Shown here: one piece after another, positions 36,842-47,316 of the stretch
Position numbering within the stretch: the stretch's first letter is position 1
Layout: each line of letters opens with the position of its first letter
Origin: an uncultured Bacteroidota bacterium
GTDB taxonomy: Bacteria; Bacteroidota; Bacteroidia; Flavobacteriales; Flavobacteriaceae
DNA length: 64,000 nucleotides
Reading direction: 5' to 3'
Assembly: GCA_902626585.1 (NCBI GenBank)
Contig: CACOGA010000001.1
Location: 156,453 to 220,452, forward strand
Made by a program: the position numbers and the translations under genes
The notes under the pieces: model-generated
Told to the model about the DNA's origin: nothing
What the model saw: only the letters and a program-made list of their open reading frames with translations
Database searches by the model: none

Positions 36842-39405
36842 ATCTTTTTCTTTATTGCAACATTGATGAATCCTTCAATCTCGTCTCCAACCTTAACATC
36901 TTTGTAGTCTGTAATTTGTAAACCGCAGTCATAACCCTTTGAAACCTCTTTTACATCATCCTTGAATCTTTTTAATGATGATAAGGAACCTGTGTAGATT
37001 ACAACTCCTTCTCTGATTAATCTGATTTCAGAATTTCTGACAATTTTCCCCTTGGTTACCATACAACCAGCAATAGTTCCAATCTTTGAAATTTTATAAG
37101 TTTCTCTTACCTCACACATACCTGTTATTTCCTCCTTAAAGTCAGGAGAAAGCATGCCTTCCATCGCATCTTTGACGTCGTTAATTGCATCATAGATTAT
37201 CGAATATGTTCTAATATCAATTTGTTCTTTATCTGCGATTTGTCTCGCATTTCCCATTGGTCTAACATTAAACCCTACAACAATTGCGTCAGATGCAGAT
37301 GCTAATAAAACATCGCTTTCAGTAATTGCCCCGACAGCTTTGTGAATAATATTTACCTGTATTTCTTCAGTTGATAATTTTTGTAATGAGTCTGTTAAAG
37401 CTTCAACCGATCCATCGACATCACCTTTTAAAATTATATTTAATTCTTTAAACTCTCCAAGTGCAATTCTCCTTCCAATTTCATCAAGCGTGATATGTTT
37501 TTGTGTTCTCACGGTTTGTTCACGCTGCAATTGAGTCCTCTTATTTGCTATCTGTTTAGCTTCTCTTTCATCAGAAAAAACAGAAAACTTATCGCCAGCC
37601 TGTGGCGCTCCATCCAGACCTAAAATTGAAATTGGGGTTGATGGGCCTGCTTCTTTAACCTCATTGCCCCTCTCATCCTGCATTGCCTTAACCTTACCAC
37701 TATTTTTTCCTGCAAGCACAAAATCTCCAATTCTTAAGGTTCCCGACTGAATCAAAATTGTTGATATATAACCTCTTCCCTTATCAAGAAAAGCTTCAAC
37801 AACGGTTCCACTAGCATCCTTATTTGGGTTAGCTTTTAACTCCAATAGTTCTGCTTCAAGTAACACCTTTTCCAACAGTTCGTTTACACCATCTCCTTTC
37901 AAAGCTGATATATCATGTGATTGAATCTTTCCTCCCCAATCCTCTACAAGCAGATTCATATTTGAAAGTGACTCCTTGATTTTATCTGGATTTGAATTAG
38001 GTTTATCAATCTTATTTATTGCAAATACTATAGGGACAGATGCTGCCTGAGCATGTGAAATAGCTTCTTTTGTTTGGGGCATTATATCGTCATCAGCTGC
38101 AATTACGATTATGGCTAAGTCTGTGACCTGAGTACCTCTTGCTCTCATAGCAGTAAAAGCCTCGTGGCCTGGTGTATCCAGGAAAGTTATTTTTTGACCA
38201 TCTTGTAATTCAACACCGTATGCACCAATATGTTGAGTAATTCCACCTGACTCCCCAGCAATAACATTTTCTTTTCTAATGTAATCTAGTAAAGAAGTTT
38301 TTCCGTGATCGACATGACCCATAACCGTTACAATCGGAGGCCTGGATTCTAACTCTTCAGGAAGGTCCTCAACTTCAACGACTTCTTCTTCGATTTCAGC
38401 AGTAACAAAATCCACGGTATAACCAAATTCTTCAGCTACAATTGACAGTGTCTCTGCATCTAATCTTTGGTTAAGTGTAACCATCATCCCCAATGTCATA
38501 CAGGCAGAAATAATCTCAGTTGGAGAAACATCCATCATTGTAGCAATCTCGTTTGCAGTTACAAATTCGGTTACTTTTAATATTTTACTTTCTTGTTCTT
38601 GTGCTGCTAACTCTTCTTCAGATTTAAGTTTATGCTGGTCTCTTTTATCTCGTCTATATTTTGCAGCTTTTCCTTTTGCAGATTTTCCCTGAAGTTTCTC
38701 TAATGTCTCCTTTATTTGTTGTTGAACTTCTTCTTCACTAGGTTCTTCTTTTGTAGGTCTTTTAAATCGTTCTTTTTGTTTTGCCTTATTGCTAGACGCA
38801 CTATTTTGTAGGGCGTCATCTTGTTTAGAAAGAATTCTTCTTCTTCTCTTCTTTGATTTGGTGGTCTTTGGGCTTTCAGATTCAGGTTGTTTAAATTGAT
38901 TTAAATCAATTTTTTCTCCGGTGGATGTTAAGCCTGAAAGTTTTTTATAATTGTCTTTTTTTACATTTTCATCATTCTGCTCATCTACTTTTTGAGTTTC
39001 TTTGGCAGCTGTATTTTCACTTATTTTATTGACTTTTACCTCTTTTTCATCTTCTTTTTTTGGACTGAGATCAATTTTGCCAATTTTTTTAAACTGAACC
39101 ACTTTTGAAGAAGCTTTGATTACTTCAGATTCTGCTCTTTTCAGATTATTTTCGGATTCTCTTTCAAGTTTCTCCCTTATCTTTTCTTTCTCTTTATTTT
39201 TTGCCTCAACCACTTCCTTTGAGGCGATTTTTTTATCGGCATCAACTTTAAACTCATCACATAATAAGTCATATAAATCCTTAGAAATTTTTGTGGTTGG
39301 CCTCTTTTCAATTTTATGGCCTTTTGAATCCAAAAAATCTGCTACCCTATCTATAGATATATTTAACTCCCTAAGAACTTTATTTAACCTAATTGTTTCT
39401 GACAT
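36838..39405 (-). CDS. infB: Translation initiation factor IF-2
   Basis: An 855-residue GTPase. The N-terminal part holds the IF2_N helix motif ([20 protein letters not shown]) and a long charged linker with Lys/Glu-rich runs. The G domain has [25 protein letters not shown] and NKID. Domains II-IV follow, with the fMet-tRNA-binding C-terminal domain near the end. It brings initiator tRNA to the 30S subunit. It is the last gene of rimP-nusA-infB, with an 18-base gap after nusA, and converges on the SPOR gene with a four-base overlap and no visible terminator. Confidence 0.97.
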   Translation of the reverse strand: MSETIRLNKVLRELNISIDRVADFLDSKGHKIEKRPTTKISKDLYDLLCDEFKVDADKKIASKEVVEAKNKEKEKIREKLERESENNLKRAESEVIKASSKVVQFKKIGKIDLSPKKEDEKEVKVNKISENTAAKETQKVDEQNDENVKKDNYKKLSGLTSTGEKIDLNQFKQPESESPKTTKSKKRRRRILSKQDDALQNSASSNKAKQKERFKRPTKEEPSEEEVQQQIKETLEKLQGKSAKGKAAKYRRDKRDQHKLKSEEELAAQEQESKILKVTEFVTANEIATMMDVSPTEIISACMTLGMMVTLNQRLDAETLSIVAEEFGYTVDFVTAEIEEEVVEVEDLPEELESRPPIVTVMGHVDHGKTSLLDYIRKENVIAGESGGITQHIGAYGVELQDGQKITFLDTPGHEAFTAMRARGTQVTDLAIIVIAADDDIMPQTKEAISHAQAASVPIVFAINKIDKPNSNPDKIKESLSNMNLLVEDWGGKIQSHDISALKGDGVNELLEKVLLEAELLELKANPNKDASGTVVEAFLDKGRGYISTILIQSGTLRIGDFVLAGKNSGKVKAMQDERGNEVKEAGPSTPISILGLDGAPQAGDKFSVFSDEREAKQIANKRTQLQREQTVRTQKHITLDEIGRRIALGEFKELNIILKGDVDGSVEALTDSLQKLSTEEIQVNIIHKAVGAITESDVLLASASDAIVVGFNVRPMGNARQIADKEQIDIRTYSIIYDAINDVKDAMEGMLSPDFKEEITGMCEVRETYKISKIGTIAGCMVTKGKIVRNSEIRLIREGVVIYTGSLSSLKRFKDDVKEVSKGYDCGLQITDYKDVKVGDEIEGFINVAIKKKI

Positions 39406-39423
39406 AAATAATTTTAATTTTTT

Positions 39424-40656
39424 TTAATCTTCAAATTCTTCTTTTAAAATTTTAAGTACATCATTAATTGTCTCCTCCTCTAAATCAGTTCTTTTGACCA
39501 AATCTTCAGCATCTTGTTCTAAAACACTCTTGGCAGTATCCAAACCAGCTTTTGCAAGCTCTTCGATAATCCATGAGTCAATCTCATCGGAAAATTCAGT
39601 TAACTCAACATCTTCTTCAACGCCCTCCCTAAACACATCAATTTCATAACCTGTTAACTGACCTGCAAGTCTTATATTGTGACCACCTCTACCAATTGCT
39701 TTACTGACCTCCTCTGGATTTAAAATTACTTCAACTCTATTATTTTCTTCGTCAATTTTCATAGAATTTATCCTAGCTGGATTTAAAGCTCTTGTTATAA
39801 AGAGCTGTAAATTATTGGTATAGTTTATAACGTCAATATTTTCATTTCCTAATTCCCTAACTATTCCGTGAATTCTTGATCCTTTCATACCAACACAAGC
39901 ACCAACAGGATCTATTCTATCGTCATAAGAATCAACTGCAACCTTAGCTTTTTCACCAGGGATTCTGACAACTTTTTTGATAGTAATTAATCCGTCAAAT
40001 ACTTCCGGGATTTCTTGCTCAAATAATTTTTCAAGGAAAATCGGGGAGGTTCTGGATAAAATTATTGATGGTTTTGTACCAATCAGTTCAACGCTCTCAA
40101 TTATACCTCTAATATTGTCACCTTTTCTGAAAAAATCAGAAGGAATCTGCCTATCTTTCGGCATAACAATTTCATTTCCTTCGTCGTCTAACAATATAAT
40201 GGCTTTGTGTCTTATGTGGTGAACTTCAGCCGTATATATTTCACCTTCTAAATCTTTAAATTTTTTGTAAACATTTGTGTTATCATGCTCATGAATCTTT
40301 GCGGTTAGATTTTGTCTCAGTGCTAATATTGCTCTTCTCCCCAAATCAATTAATTTAACCTCCTCTGAAACGTCTTCTCCAACTTCAAAATCAGGTTCAA
40401 TCTTTCTTGCTTCAGAAATAGCTATTTCAAGATTATCATCTTCAACATTATTGTCTTCAACAACTATTCTATTTCTCCAAATCTCTAAATCACCTTTATC
40501 GGGATTGATGATAATATCAAAATTTTCATCATCTCCATATTTTCTTCTCAGAGCAGATCTAAACACCTCTTCTAAAATGGCCATTAGTGTAACTCTGTCA
40601 ATTAGCTTATCATCCTTGAATTCTGAGAATGATTCAATAAGCGTTAGATTATCCAT
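39424..40656 (-). CDS. nusA: Transcription termination/antitermination factor NusA
   Basis: A 410-residue NusA: the RNA-polymerase-binding N-terminal domain (IESFSEFKDDKLIDR...LEEVFRSALRRKYG), an S1 domain (about 130-200), and two KH domains with VGACVGMKGSRIHGIVRELG and KAIGRGGHNIRLAGQLTG. It ends with a short helix-rich tail and lacks the two acidic repeats of the E. coli protein. It controls pausing, termination and antitermination. Three bases separate it from rimP and 18 from infB. Confidence 0.97.
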   Translation of the reverse strand: MDNLTLIESFSEFKDDKLIDRVTLMAILEEVFRSALRRKYGDDENFDIIINPDKGDLEIWRNRIVVEDNNVEDDNLEIAISEARKIEPDFEVGEDVSEEVKLIDLGRRAILALRQNLTAKIHEHDNTNVYKKFKDLEGEIYTAEVHHIRHKAIILLDDEGNEIVMPKDRQIPSDFFRKGDNIRGIIESVELIGTKPSIILSRTSPIFLEKLFEQEIPEVFDGLITIKKVVRIPGEKAKVAVDSYDDRIDPVGACVGMKGSRIHGIVRELGNENIDVINYTNNLQLFITRALNPARINSMKIDEENNRVEVILNPEEVSKAIGRGGHNIRLAGQLTGYEIDVFREGVEEDVELTEFSDEIDSWIIEELAKAGLDTAKSVLEQDAEDLVKRTDLEEETINDVLKILKEEFED

Positions 40657-40659
40657 ATC

Positions 40660-41121
40660 TTAAAATTTTATTTTGACTTTTGCTTCTTTTATATTATCAA
40701 AATCAATATCGATTGATTTTTCTACTGTAATCTTACCTTTTCCAACTGGTTTTGGCTCCCTTACTTTCCATACAAGATTAATAAACTTTTCATTTGAGCT
40801 GACCAATCTACCTTCAAATTTGTCGTCATAAGTTTTGATAGTAAAAGTTCTTCCATGATGCTTTGCATATTGTCTTGCATTAATCAGAGGTGAAGTTGCA
40901 CCAAAGGAGCCAACATGCAATGAAAAATCGATTTCATCACGATCTAAATTACTTTCAATATGCCTACTTACAAACATACAATCTTCAACCTTTACTCCGT
41001 TATCACCGTCTATTGTGACACTGATTTCATTATTTTCTGTGACACTAAAATCAATCAGAAAAAGATCACTCCTCTGCTCAAAACAATCTTCTAATAATAA
41101 GTCTATTTTATCTTTTAACAT
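40660..41121 (-). CDS. rimP: Ribosome maturation factor RimP
   Basis: A 153-residue RimP starting at the ATG at 41119-41121 (MLKDKIDLLLEDCF). The frame is open further upstream to 41220, but that would run through the tRNA terminator hairpin and to the edge of the tRNA. Family segments are DLFLIDFSVTENNEISVTID, CMFVSRHIES and FSLHVGSFGATSPL, where the usual 'LEVSSPG' reads LHVGSFG, as in many Bacteroidota. RimP helps assemble the 30S subunit. A strong hairpin with a T run ends only eight bases before its start codon. Confidence 0.93.
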   Translation of the reverse strand: MLKDKIDLLLEDCFEQRSDLFLIDFSVTENNEISVTIDGDNGVKVEDCMFVSRHIESNLDRDEIDFSLHVGSFGATSPLINARQYAKHHGRTFTIKTYDDKFEGRLVSSNEKFINLVWKVREPKPVGKGKITVEKSIDIDFDNIKEAKVKIKF

Positions 41122-41128
41122 TTTTCTA

Positions 41129-41155
41129 TAAAAAGAGGGGACTTGTAGTCCCCTC
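41129..41155 (-). terminator. Hairpin with T run between tRNA-Gln and rimP
   Basis: A perfect 8-base stem GAGGGGAC/GTCCCCTC (41135-41142 and 41148-41155, loop TTGTA) followed on the minus strand by TTTTT (41134-41130) looks like an intrinsic terminator for tRNA-Gln. Its T run ends eight bases before the rimP ATG, so it may also act as a leader or attenuator for rimP-nusA-infB. Confidence 0.75.
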
Positions 41156-41224
41156 ATAATATTATAATTAATCAGTTGTGCAAATATACAATAAAATATT
41201 TCATTAGCTAATATTTGCATCTAG

Positions 41225-41297
41225 TTGGCCTACTAGGGATCGAACCTAGACTCTTCTGGACCAAAACCAGACGTGTTGCCAGTTACACCATAGGCCA
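41225..41297 (-). tRNA. tRNA-Gln (anticodon TTG)
   Basis: A 73-base cloverleaf on the minus strand. The acceptor stem TGGCCTA pairs with TAGGCCA, discriminator A; the D loop has GGTGTAACTGG; the anticodon loop TTTTGGT sits in a TCTGG/CCAGA stem, giving anticodon TTG; the T arm is CTAGG-TTCGATC-CCTAG. The 3' CCA is not encoded. A consensus promoter lies just upstream and a hairpin terminator downstream. Confidence 0.97.
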
Positions 41298-41306
41298 TTG
41301 AGGATG

Positions 41307-41335
41307 CAAATTTAAAATAAATTTTATTTCAGCAA
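41307..41335 (-). promoter_or_regulatory. Promoter of tRNA-Gln (and possibly rimP-nusA-infB)
   Basis: On the minus strand TTG (41333-41335), an 18-base spacer and TAAATTTG (41307-41314) match both elements of the Bacteroidota housekeeping promoter. Transcription would start about 41300, just ahead of the tRNA 5' end at 41297. Confidence 0.75.
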
Positions 41336-41367
41336 CATTTTTTCATTAATTATGTTTATTATTTGGA

Positions 41368-41397
41368 TTGAAGAAGAATATATTATTAATACATTTG
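41368..41397 (+). promoter_or_regulatory. Promoter of the DUF2723 gene
   Basis: TTG (41368-41370), a 19-base spacer and TACATTTG (41390-41397) match the Bacteroidota consensus. The predicted transcript start near 41404 lies upstream of the ATG at 41416 and downstream of the alternative TTG codon at 41368, which settles the start choice. Confidence 0.7.
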
Positions 41398-41415
41398 AAA
41401 AAATTTCTTTTGAAA

Positions 41416-44400
41416 ATGAACGACAAAAAACTGAATTTAATTATAGGTTGGATATGTTTTTTGATTTCTTTTATCGTTTATTATTTAACCGCAGAGCCTA
41501 CAGTTAGTTTTTGGGATACAGGTGAATATATAACAACTTCGGCAAAACTACAGGTTGGACATCCTCCCGGCGCACCTCTTTATCAAATGCTCGGAGCTAT
41601 TTTCTCAGTTTTCGCATTTCAAAAAGAAAATATTGGATTTACAATGAATTTAATGAGTGGATTTTCAAGTGCATTGACCATTTCTTTTATGTATTGGTCA
41701 ATAATAATGATATTAAAAAAACTCACAAATGAAACTGATGATTCATTGAAAAATCAATTAATAATTTCAGGTTCTGCATTTATAGGCTCAATTTCATTTG
41801 CTTTTACTGATACATTTTGGTTTAGTGCTGTTGAAACAGAAGTTTATGCAATGGCTACGCTGATAATGGCAATTATGTTCTATTTGGGATTAAAATGGGA
41901 GTCAGAGATGCATCAAGAAAAAGGAAATAGATGGCTATTATTGATTTGCTATTTAGTTGGCTTGTCATTTGGGGTTCATTTCATGGGATTACTTGTGATA
42001 CCAGCAATAGTAATGATTTACTATTTCAAGAATCAAAAAGAAATTTTGGAATCATTTAATGTGAGTCCTTTTTTTGGATTTATAATTGCTAATATAATAG
42101 GTGTGGCAATACTCATGGGGATATTTAAATTAATACTTCCCACAACACTAAAATTTTTCAGTGCAACTGAGCTCTTATTTGTAAATAATCTTGGGCTACC
42201 ATTCAACTCTGGAACCATAGCAGCTTTTATTGCAATAGTTTATATTTTCTATTTTTTCATAAATCTCAGCAGAAAAAAAGGTTTGAAAAATTCTAATACA
42301 TTAACCCTTTGTTTTTTATTTATTTTTATCGGTTTTTCATCTTGGTTAATCTTACCAATTCGTGCAAATGCAGATGTAGTGATAAACGAAAATGACCCTT
42401 CAAATGCTAGAGAACTTCTAGCATATTATAATCTTGAACAATATCCAAAAACCTATCTATTTTATGGTCCTTTGTTTTCAGATCAATATTCAGGATTAGA
42501 TAAAAATAATCCATACAAAGATGATAATCCTAAGTATGAAAAGGATTTGAAGAAAAAGAAATATGTCATTGTTAATGATTATAAGAATGCCGTTCAAAAT
42601 TATAATTCTGTGCACGCGTCGATTCTGCCTAGGATGTGGAGTTCTGAACATGCTGTAAACTATTTAAATTATACGGGTTATCTTGATTTTAAAATAAAGT
42701 CTAAATACATAGCTGAAAATGAACTAACAGCTTTTATTGAAGATTTCAAAAAGAAAATTAATAGCAACGAAATTGACTATGAGGATTTTCATAATTTTTT
42801 AAGGCAATACGGGCAATTTTTAGATATAGAAAAGCCTTCATTTTTAAGTAATTTGTACTATTTATTTGATTATCAAATTGGATACATGTACTGGCGCTAT
42901 TTCATGTGGAATTTTTCTGGACGACAAGATGATATTCAGGGTAAAATGGATATGCATGGAAATTGGATTAGTGGAATTGATTTTATTGATGAATGGAGTC
43001 TTGGGGTTTCACAAAAAAATCTACCAAAAGACGTTCTTAATAATAAGGCTCGAAATACATATTTTTTGCTACCCCTACTGTTAGGTTTAATTGGATTGTA
43101 CTTTTTATATAATACGAATAAAGAATATTTTTGGATACTAATTCTATTTTTTCTTTTTACCGGAATAGCAATTCAGGTATACACCAACGTAAGGCCATTT
43201 GAGCCAAGAGAAAGAGATTACTCAGTTGTTGGATCATTCTATGTTTTTTCAATAATTATTGGTTTGGGCTCCTATTATGTTTCAGGGTTAGTTGAAAAAA
43301 TTAGAATTAAGGGAGCTTCAATTCTTTCTTTTATTTTATGTTTATTGTTTGTCCCTGTCAATTTAGCGATGAATAATTGGGATGACCATGATAGAAGTGG
43401 TAGATATACAGCTTACGAAATGGCCGTAAATTACCTTGAGTCATGTGATAAAAATGCAATTTTATTTACCATTGGAGACAACGATACATTTCCGTTGTGG
43501 TATGCTCAGGAAATTGAGGGCATAAGAACTGATGTTAGAGTTGTTAATACCAGTCTATTAAGTACCGACTGGTATATTGATCAAATGAAAAGAAAAGCAT
43601 ACGAAAGCGAACCAATACCGTCAAGTCTAAAACCCGAAAAATATAGGCATGGTACTAGGGATTATATAATCAAAGAAGAAATTAGTAAAGATACTGTCGA
43701 TATTGATGTCTTTTTAGATTTCATTACACAAGACGAAAAAGATTATAAATATGGGGAAATATTGAAGAGACAAGGCTATGATGTGGCAGGTTTACGAAGT
43801 CAAGATTATAATGCAAATTTTTTACCGACTGAAAATGTAAGAATACCGGTTAATATCGAAAATATTAAAAAGAATAGTATCGTGAGTGAAAAGTATTTTG
43901 ATTTAATCGAAGAAGAAATATTTATTAAAATAAAATCACAGGCTCTTTACAAAAACAGATTAATCATGCTTGATATAATCGCAAATAATAATTGGGAAAG
44001 ACCAATATATTTTACGGGTGGTGCTTTTGGGGATGAAGACTATTTATGGATGAAAGATTTTCTACAGTTGGACGGAATGTGCTATAAACTGGTTCCGGTT
44101 AAGACCCCAGTTGATAAATCAAACCCATATGAAATGGGTATGATAGACTCAGATAAGATGCTTACTATAGTTAACAAATGGAATTGGGGTATTGATGACA
44201 AAGAAGATATTTATTTAGATGTAGAATCAAGAAAAAATAGCATCACATATAGAAGTAATATTTCAAGACTTGTAAATCAATTGATTATTGAAAATAAAAT
44301 AATTGAGTCAGAAAGAGTAATTGACTTGTGCATGCAAAAATTTCCAATAGATAAATTTGGGTATTACACTCTTCTAGAGCCATTTATTAATTCTTATTAT

Positions 44401-44640
44401 AGAATTGGCAAAGTTGAAAAAGCCAGAAACCTTTTTGATGAAATTGCTACTAAATATCAAGAAAAACTATTTTATTATAGCACATTAAGTAATTCAAATA
44501 AAAACCGATATGCTGAAGAAATATACACTGATATCGAAAGGTACAGATCTTTAGTTGATGTGATGATAAATTTTGAAGATGGCAAATTTCTTGAAATAAG
44601 AATGAAAGAATTTAATGACCACTTAGATTTGTTTCTGTAA
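41416..44640 (+). CDS. DUF2723 membrane protein, probable protein O-glycosyltransferase
   Basis: A 1074-residue protein with an N-terminal block of about 12 helices and a C-terminal soluble region. It begins GWICFLISFIVYYLTAEPTVSFWDTGEYI and has VGHPPGAPLYQMLG near residue 45, the signature of DUF2723, a GT-C-like family related to protein O-mannosyltransferases; FEPRERDYSVVGSFYVFS and ITIGDNDTFPLWYAQE-type segments are also family marks. Acidic residues in the first periplasmic loop (DTGEY) would be catalytic. Likely task: transfer of a sugar from a lipid carrier to exported proteins, which flavobacteria do at Asp-Ser/Thr sites. I chose the ATG at 41416 because the promoter overlaps the earlier TTG. 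Confidence 0.88.
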   Translation: MNDKKLNLIIGWICFLISFIVYYLTAEPTVSFWDTGEYITTSAKLQVGHPPGAPLYQMLGAIFSVFAFQKENIGFTMNLMSGFSSALTISFMYWSIIMILKKLTNETDDSLKNQLIISGSAFIGSISFAFTDTFWFSAVETEVYAMATLIMAIMFYLGLKWESEMHQEKGNRWLLLICYLVGLSFGVHFMGLLVIPAIVMIYYFKNQKEILESFNVSPFFGFIIANIIGVAILMGIFKLILPTTLKFFSATELLFVNNLGLPFNSGTIAAFIAIVYIFYFFINLSRKKGLKNSNTLTLCFLFIFIGFSSWLILPIRANADVVINENDPSNARELLAYYNLEQYPKTYLFYGPLFSDQYSGLDKNNPYKDDNPKYEKDLKKKKYVIVNDYKNAVQNYNSVHASILPRMWSSEHAVNYLNYTGYLDFKIKSKYIAENELTAFIEDFKKKINSNEIDYEDFHNFLRQYGQFLDIEKPSFLSNLYYLFDYQIGYMYWRYFMWNFSGRQDDIQGKMDMHGNWISGIDFIDEWSLGVSQKNLPKDVLNNKARNTYFLLPLLLGLIGLYFLYNTNKEYFWILILFFLFTGIAIQVYTNVRPFEPRERDYSVVGSFYVFSIIIGLGSYYVSGLVEKIRIKGASILSFILCLLFVPVNLAMNNWDDHDRSGRYTAYEMAVNYLESCDKNAILFTIGDNDTFPLWYAQEIEGIRTDVRVVNTSLLSTDWYIDQMKRKAYESEPIPSSLKPEKYRHGTRDYIIKEEISKDTVDIDVFLDFITQDEKDYKYGEILKRQGYDVAGLRSQDYNANFLPTENVRIPVNIENIKKNSIVSEKYFDLIEEEIFIKIKSQALYKNRLIMLDIIANNNWERPIYFTGGAFGDEDYLWMKDFLQLDGMCYKLVPVKTPVDKSNPYEMGMIDSDKMLTIVNKWNWGIDDKEDIYLDVESRKNSITYRSNISRLVNQLIIENKIIESERVIDLCMQKFPIDKFGYYTLLEPFINSYYRIGKVEKARNLFDEIATKYQEKLFYYSTLSNSNKNRYAEEIYTDIERYRSLVDVMINFEDGKFLEIRMKEFNDHLDLFL

Positions 44641-44699
44641 ACTAAGAAAATTCATCTATTTTATTTATTTTAGAAAATATAAACTAACCATTTCAAATC

Positions 44700-46343
44700 A
44701 TGAAAAATCAAAATAATTCTGCGCTATTTACGCTGATAACGGTTTTTTTCTTTTGGGGATTTTTTGGAGCATCTAATGGTGTTTTTATCCCCTTCTGCAA
44801 AACATACTTCCAAATTGATCAATTTCAAGCACAGCTTGTCGAGTTTGCTTTTTACGGTGCCTATTTTATCGGTGCTTTGATATTATTTATTTGGTCGAGC
44901 TATTCAAAAAAGGATATTCTTAATAATTGGGGGTACAAAAAAGGAATTATTTATGGATTAATTATTTCAATTTTTGGAGCCTTGATTATGTATCCTTCTG
45001 TAAACGGTGCTGAGCAAGGTGATACCCAGGTATTTTATTATGTACTAATTGCACTATTTATAATTGGATTAGGATTCTCACTTCAGCAAACAGCTGCAAA
45101 TCCATTTGCTGTATCACTAGGAGATCCCTCTACAGGATCTAACAGACTTAATTTAGCAGGTGGCGTTAATTCTTTTGGAACTGCTATCGGACCAATTTTG
45201 ATTGCTTTTGTTTTATTTGGATCGGCCTCAGAAGTAAATTGGGATATTATTGAATTGAGCTCAGTACAAGGTTTATATATTGCTGTTGCTGTTGCATTTT
45301 TATTAGTTGCTGGGTTCTTCTATATTTCAAAAAATCTCCCCGATGCAAAAAATGATGAACCCTTTGAATCTGCCTCAAAAGCTAAAACAATGCTGGTTAT
45401 AATGACTGTTATAATGGCATTATGCTTTGGTTGGATTTTTTATTCATACACACCAGCATTTGAAAATAGTCCGATTGAAGATTTAGAAATAACCAGGTTA
45501 ATATTAACAATTGTTTGTCTTATATCTGTTTTTGCACTGGTATTTAGGGCAAATTCATCAGCAAATAAAAATTCTGAAGGTTGGGGAGCCTTAAAATATC
45601 CTCAACTAGCTTGGGGTATGCTTGCAATTTTCACTTATGTTGGAGTAGAAGTAACTATACAAAGTAATCTTGGGGAACTGCTAAAGGCTGATGTTGGTGA
45701 AGGACTTAATGCTATTGGACTTCCAGTTCTTGATGAAGCTCAAAGCGCAAAATATATTGCATTGTACTGGGGTGGTTTAATGATAGGTAGATGGACTGGA
45801 TCAATTGGAGCTTTTGATATTTCTGAATCCTTAAAAAAGATATTATTATTTATAACACCATTCATTGCTTTTGGAGTTGTTATAGCCGTTAACGCATTCA
45901 GTAATCCGCTTACAATGTCTGAGATAGGAATATTTTCTCTCTTAATTGTAATACAAATTTTTGGTTTTTATTTAGCAAAAGATAATGCACTCAAAATTAT
46001 GGCAATATTTAGTCTTCTTGGTGTTGTTGCTATGCTTGTAGGAATTTTTGGTTCAGGTGAAATTGCTCTGTTTGCATTTTTAACTGGCGGATTATTTTGT
46101 TCGATTATGTGGCCATGTATATTCTCTTTGAGTATAACAGGTCTGGGTAAATATACTTCTCAAGGTTCCTCGTTTTTAGTAATGATGATTCTTGGAGGTG
46201 CAATTATACCTCCACTACAGGGAAAACTTGCAGATATTTTTGGGATAATTACGTCTTACTGGGTAGCTGTAATTTGCTTTATTTTCCTCTTAGTATACTC
46301 TATAACAACTAGGCAAATTTTGTCTAAACAAAAATTGATATAG
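44700..46343 (+). CDS. Sugar MFS transporter (FucP/GluP-like)
   Basis: A 547-residue major-facilitator protein of the fucose/glucose-galactose group. The sugar-binding helix region LQQTAANPFAVSLG followed by SNRLNLAGGVNSFGTAIGP is characteristic of GluP/FucP symporters, and GGLMIGRWTGS marks the second half. It is about 100 residues longer than FucP because of extra material between the two six-helix halves, as in other flavobacterial homologues. It would import a hexose or amino sugar across the inner membrane. It ends one base before the glycosylasparaginase gene. Confidence 0.88.
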   Translation: MKNQNNSALFTLITVFFFWGFFGASNGVFIPFCKTYFQIDQFQAQLVEFAFYGAYFIGALILFIWSSYSKKDILNNWGYKKGIIYGLIISIFGALIMYPSVNGAEQGDTQVFYYVLIALFIIGLGFSLQQTAANPFAVSLGDPSTGSNRLNLAGGVNSFGTAIGPILIAFVLFGSASEVNWDIIELSSVQGLYIAVAVAFLLVAGFFYISKNLPDAKNDEPFESASKAKTMLVIMTVIMALCFGWIFYSYTPAFENSPIEDLEITRLILTIVCLISVFALVFRANSSANKNSEGWGALKYPQLAWGMLAIFTYVGVEVTIQSNLGELLKADVGEGLNAIGLPVLDEAQSAKYIALYWGGLMIGRWTGSIGAFDISESLKKILLFITPFIAFGVVIAVNAFSNPLTMSEIGIFSLLIVIQIFGFYLAKDNALKIMAIFSLLGVVAMLVGIFGSGEIALFAFLTGGLFCSIMWPCIFSLSITGLGKYTSQGSSFLVMMILGGAIIPPLQGKLADIFGIITSYWVAVICFIFLLVYSITTRQILSKQKLI

Positions 46344-46344
46344 A

Positions 46345-47316
46345 ATGAATAGAAGAAGTTTTATTAAAAATACTGGTGTTGCTTCTCTTGGAATCGGACT
46401 AAATATTGATAAAACTTTTTCTTCATCAAATCAAAAAGATGTAGATCCAATTGTTATAGCTACTTGGGATGTAAAAAATGCAACTAATAAGGCATGGAAG
46501 GTCATTTCGGAAAATGGGAGTTCACTTGATGCTGTAGAACTAGGATGCATGGTTGAGGAAGCAAATAAAAATGGGCAATCAGTAGGTATTGGCGGACTTC
46601 CTGACAGAGAGGGAAATGTTACACTTGATGCTTGTATTATGGATCATCAAGGTAATTGTGGCTCTGTTGTTTATCTTCAAGATATAAAGCATGCCATCTC
46701 TGTTGCTAGACTAGTCATGGAGAAGACCCCACACGTAATGCTCGCGGGCGATGGAGCAAAAAAGTTTGCCTTGTCAATGGGTTTTCAACAAGAAAATCTA
46801 CTTACAGAAAAATCCAAAAACGACTGGATAAAATGGAAAGAAAGTGAGCAATATAAACCCATAATAAACATTGAAAATCATGATACAATTGGAATGTTAG
46901 CAATTGATAAAAATAAAAATATTAGTGGTGGTTGTACAACAAGTGGATTGGCTTATAAAATGCAAGGAAGAGTTGGTGATTCTCCCATCATTGGTTCAGG
47001 ATTATTTATTGACAACGAAATCGGTGGTGCAGTGGCTACTGGATTAGGGGAAGAAGTAATGAAAACCATAGGTAGTTTTTTGGTAGTTGAGCTTATGAGA
47101 CAAGGATATTCCCCTGATGAAGCTTGTAAAACTGCAATAGAAAGAATTATAAAAAAACCAGGAAGTGATTATAAAAATTTTCAAGTTGGGTACATCGCTT
47201 TAAATAAAAAAGGTGAAACCGGATCACATGCAATTCAACGTGGATTTAGTATGACTAAATACGATAAAACTGGAAACTTTAATATTGATTCCCCCTACTT
47301 TCACAAACAGGGATAA
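46345..47316 (+). CDS. Glycosylasparaginase-like Ntn hydrolase, exported
   Basis: A 323-residue N(4)-(beta-N-acetylglucosaminyl)-L-asparaginase/isoaspartyl peptidase. The autocleavage site and nucleophile is T181 in NHDTIGMLAID, followed by GGCTTSGLAYKMQGRVGDSP and GSGLFIDNEIGGAVATGLGEE, which line the active site in the well-studied Elizabethkingia enzyme. An N-terminal NRRSFIKNTGVASLG looks like a twin-arginine signal, so it acts in the periplasm. The enzyme splits GlcNAc-Asn left after N-glycoprotein breakdown. It is translationally coupled to the sugar transporter upstream (one base) and to polA downstream (no gap). Confidence 0.9.
   Translation: MNRRSFIKNTGVASLGIGLNIDKTFSSSNQKDVDPIVIATWDVKNATNKAWKVISENGSSLDAVELGCMVEEANKNGQSVGIGGLPDREGNVTLDACIMDHQGNCGSVVYLQDIKHAISVARLVMEKTPHVMLAGDGAKKFALSMGFQQENLLTEKSKNDWIKWKESEQYKPIINIENHDTIGMLAIDKNKNISGGCTTSGLAYKMQGRVGDSPIIGSGLFIDNEIGGAVATGLGEEVMKTIGSFLVVELMRQGYSPDEACKTAIERIIKKPGSDYKNFQVGYIALNKKGETGSHAIQRGFSMTKYDKTGNFNIDSPYFHKQG

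Noticed and set aside
41122..41220. Longer N-terminus for rimP
   Set aside because: The extra 33 residues are encoded by the tRNA terminator and spacer, and RimP homologues start at the MLKDKI position.
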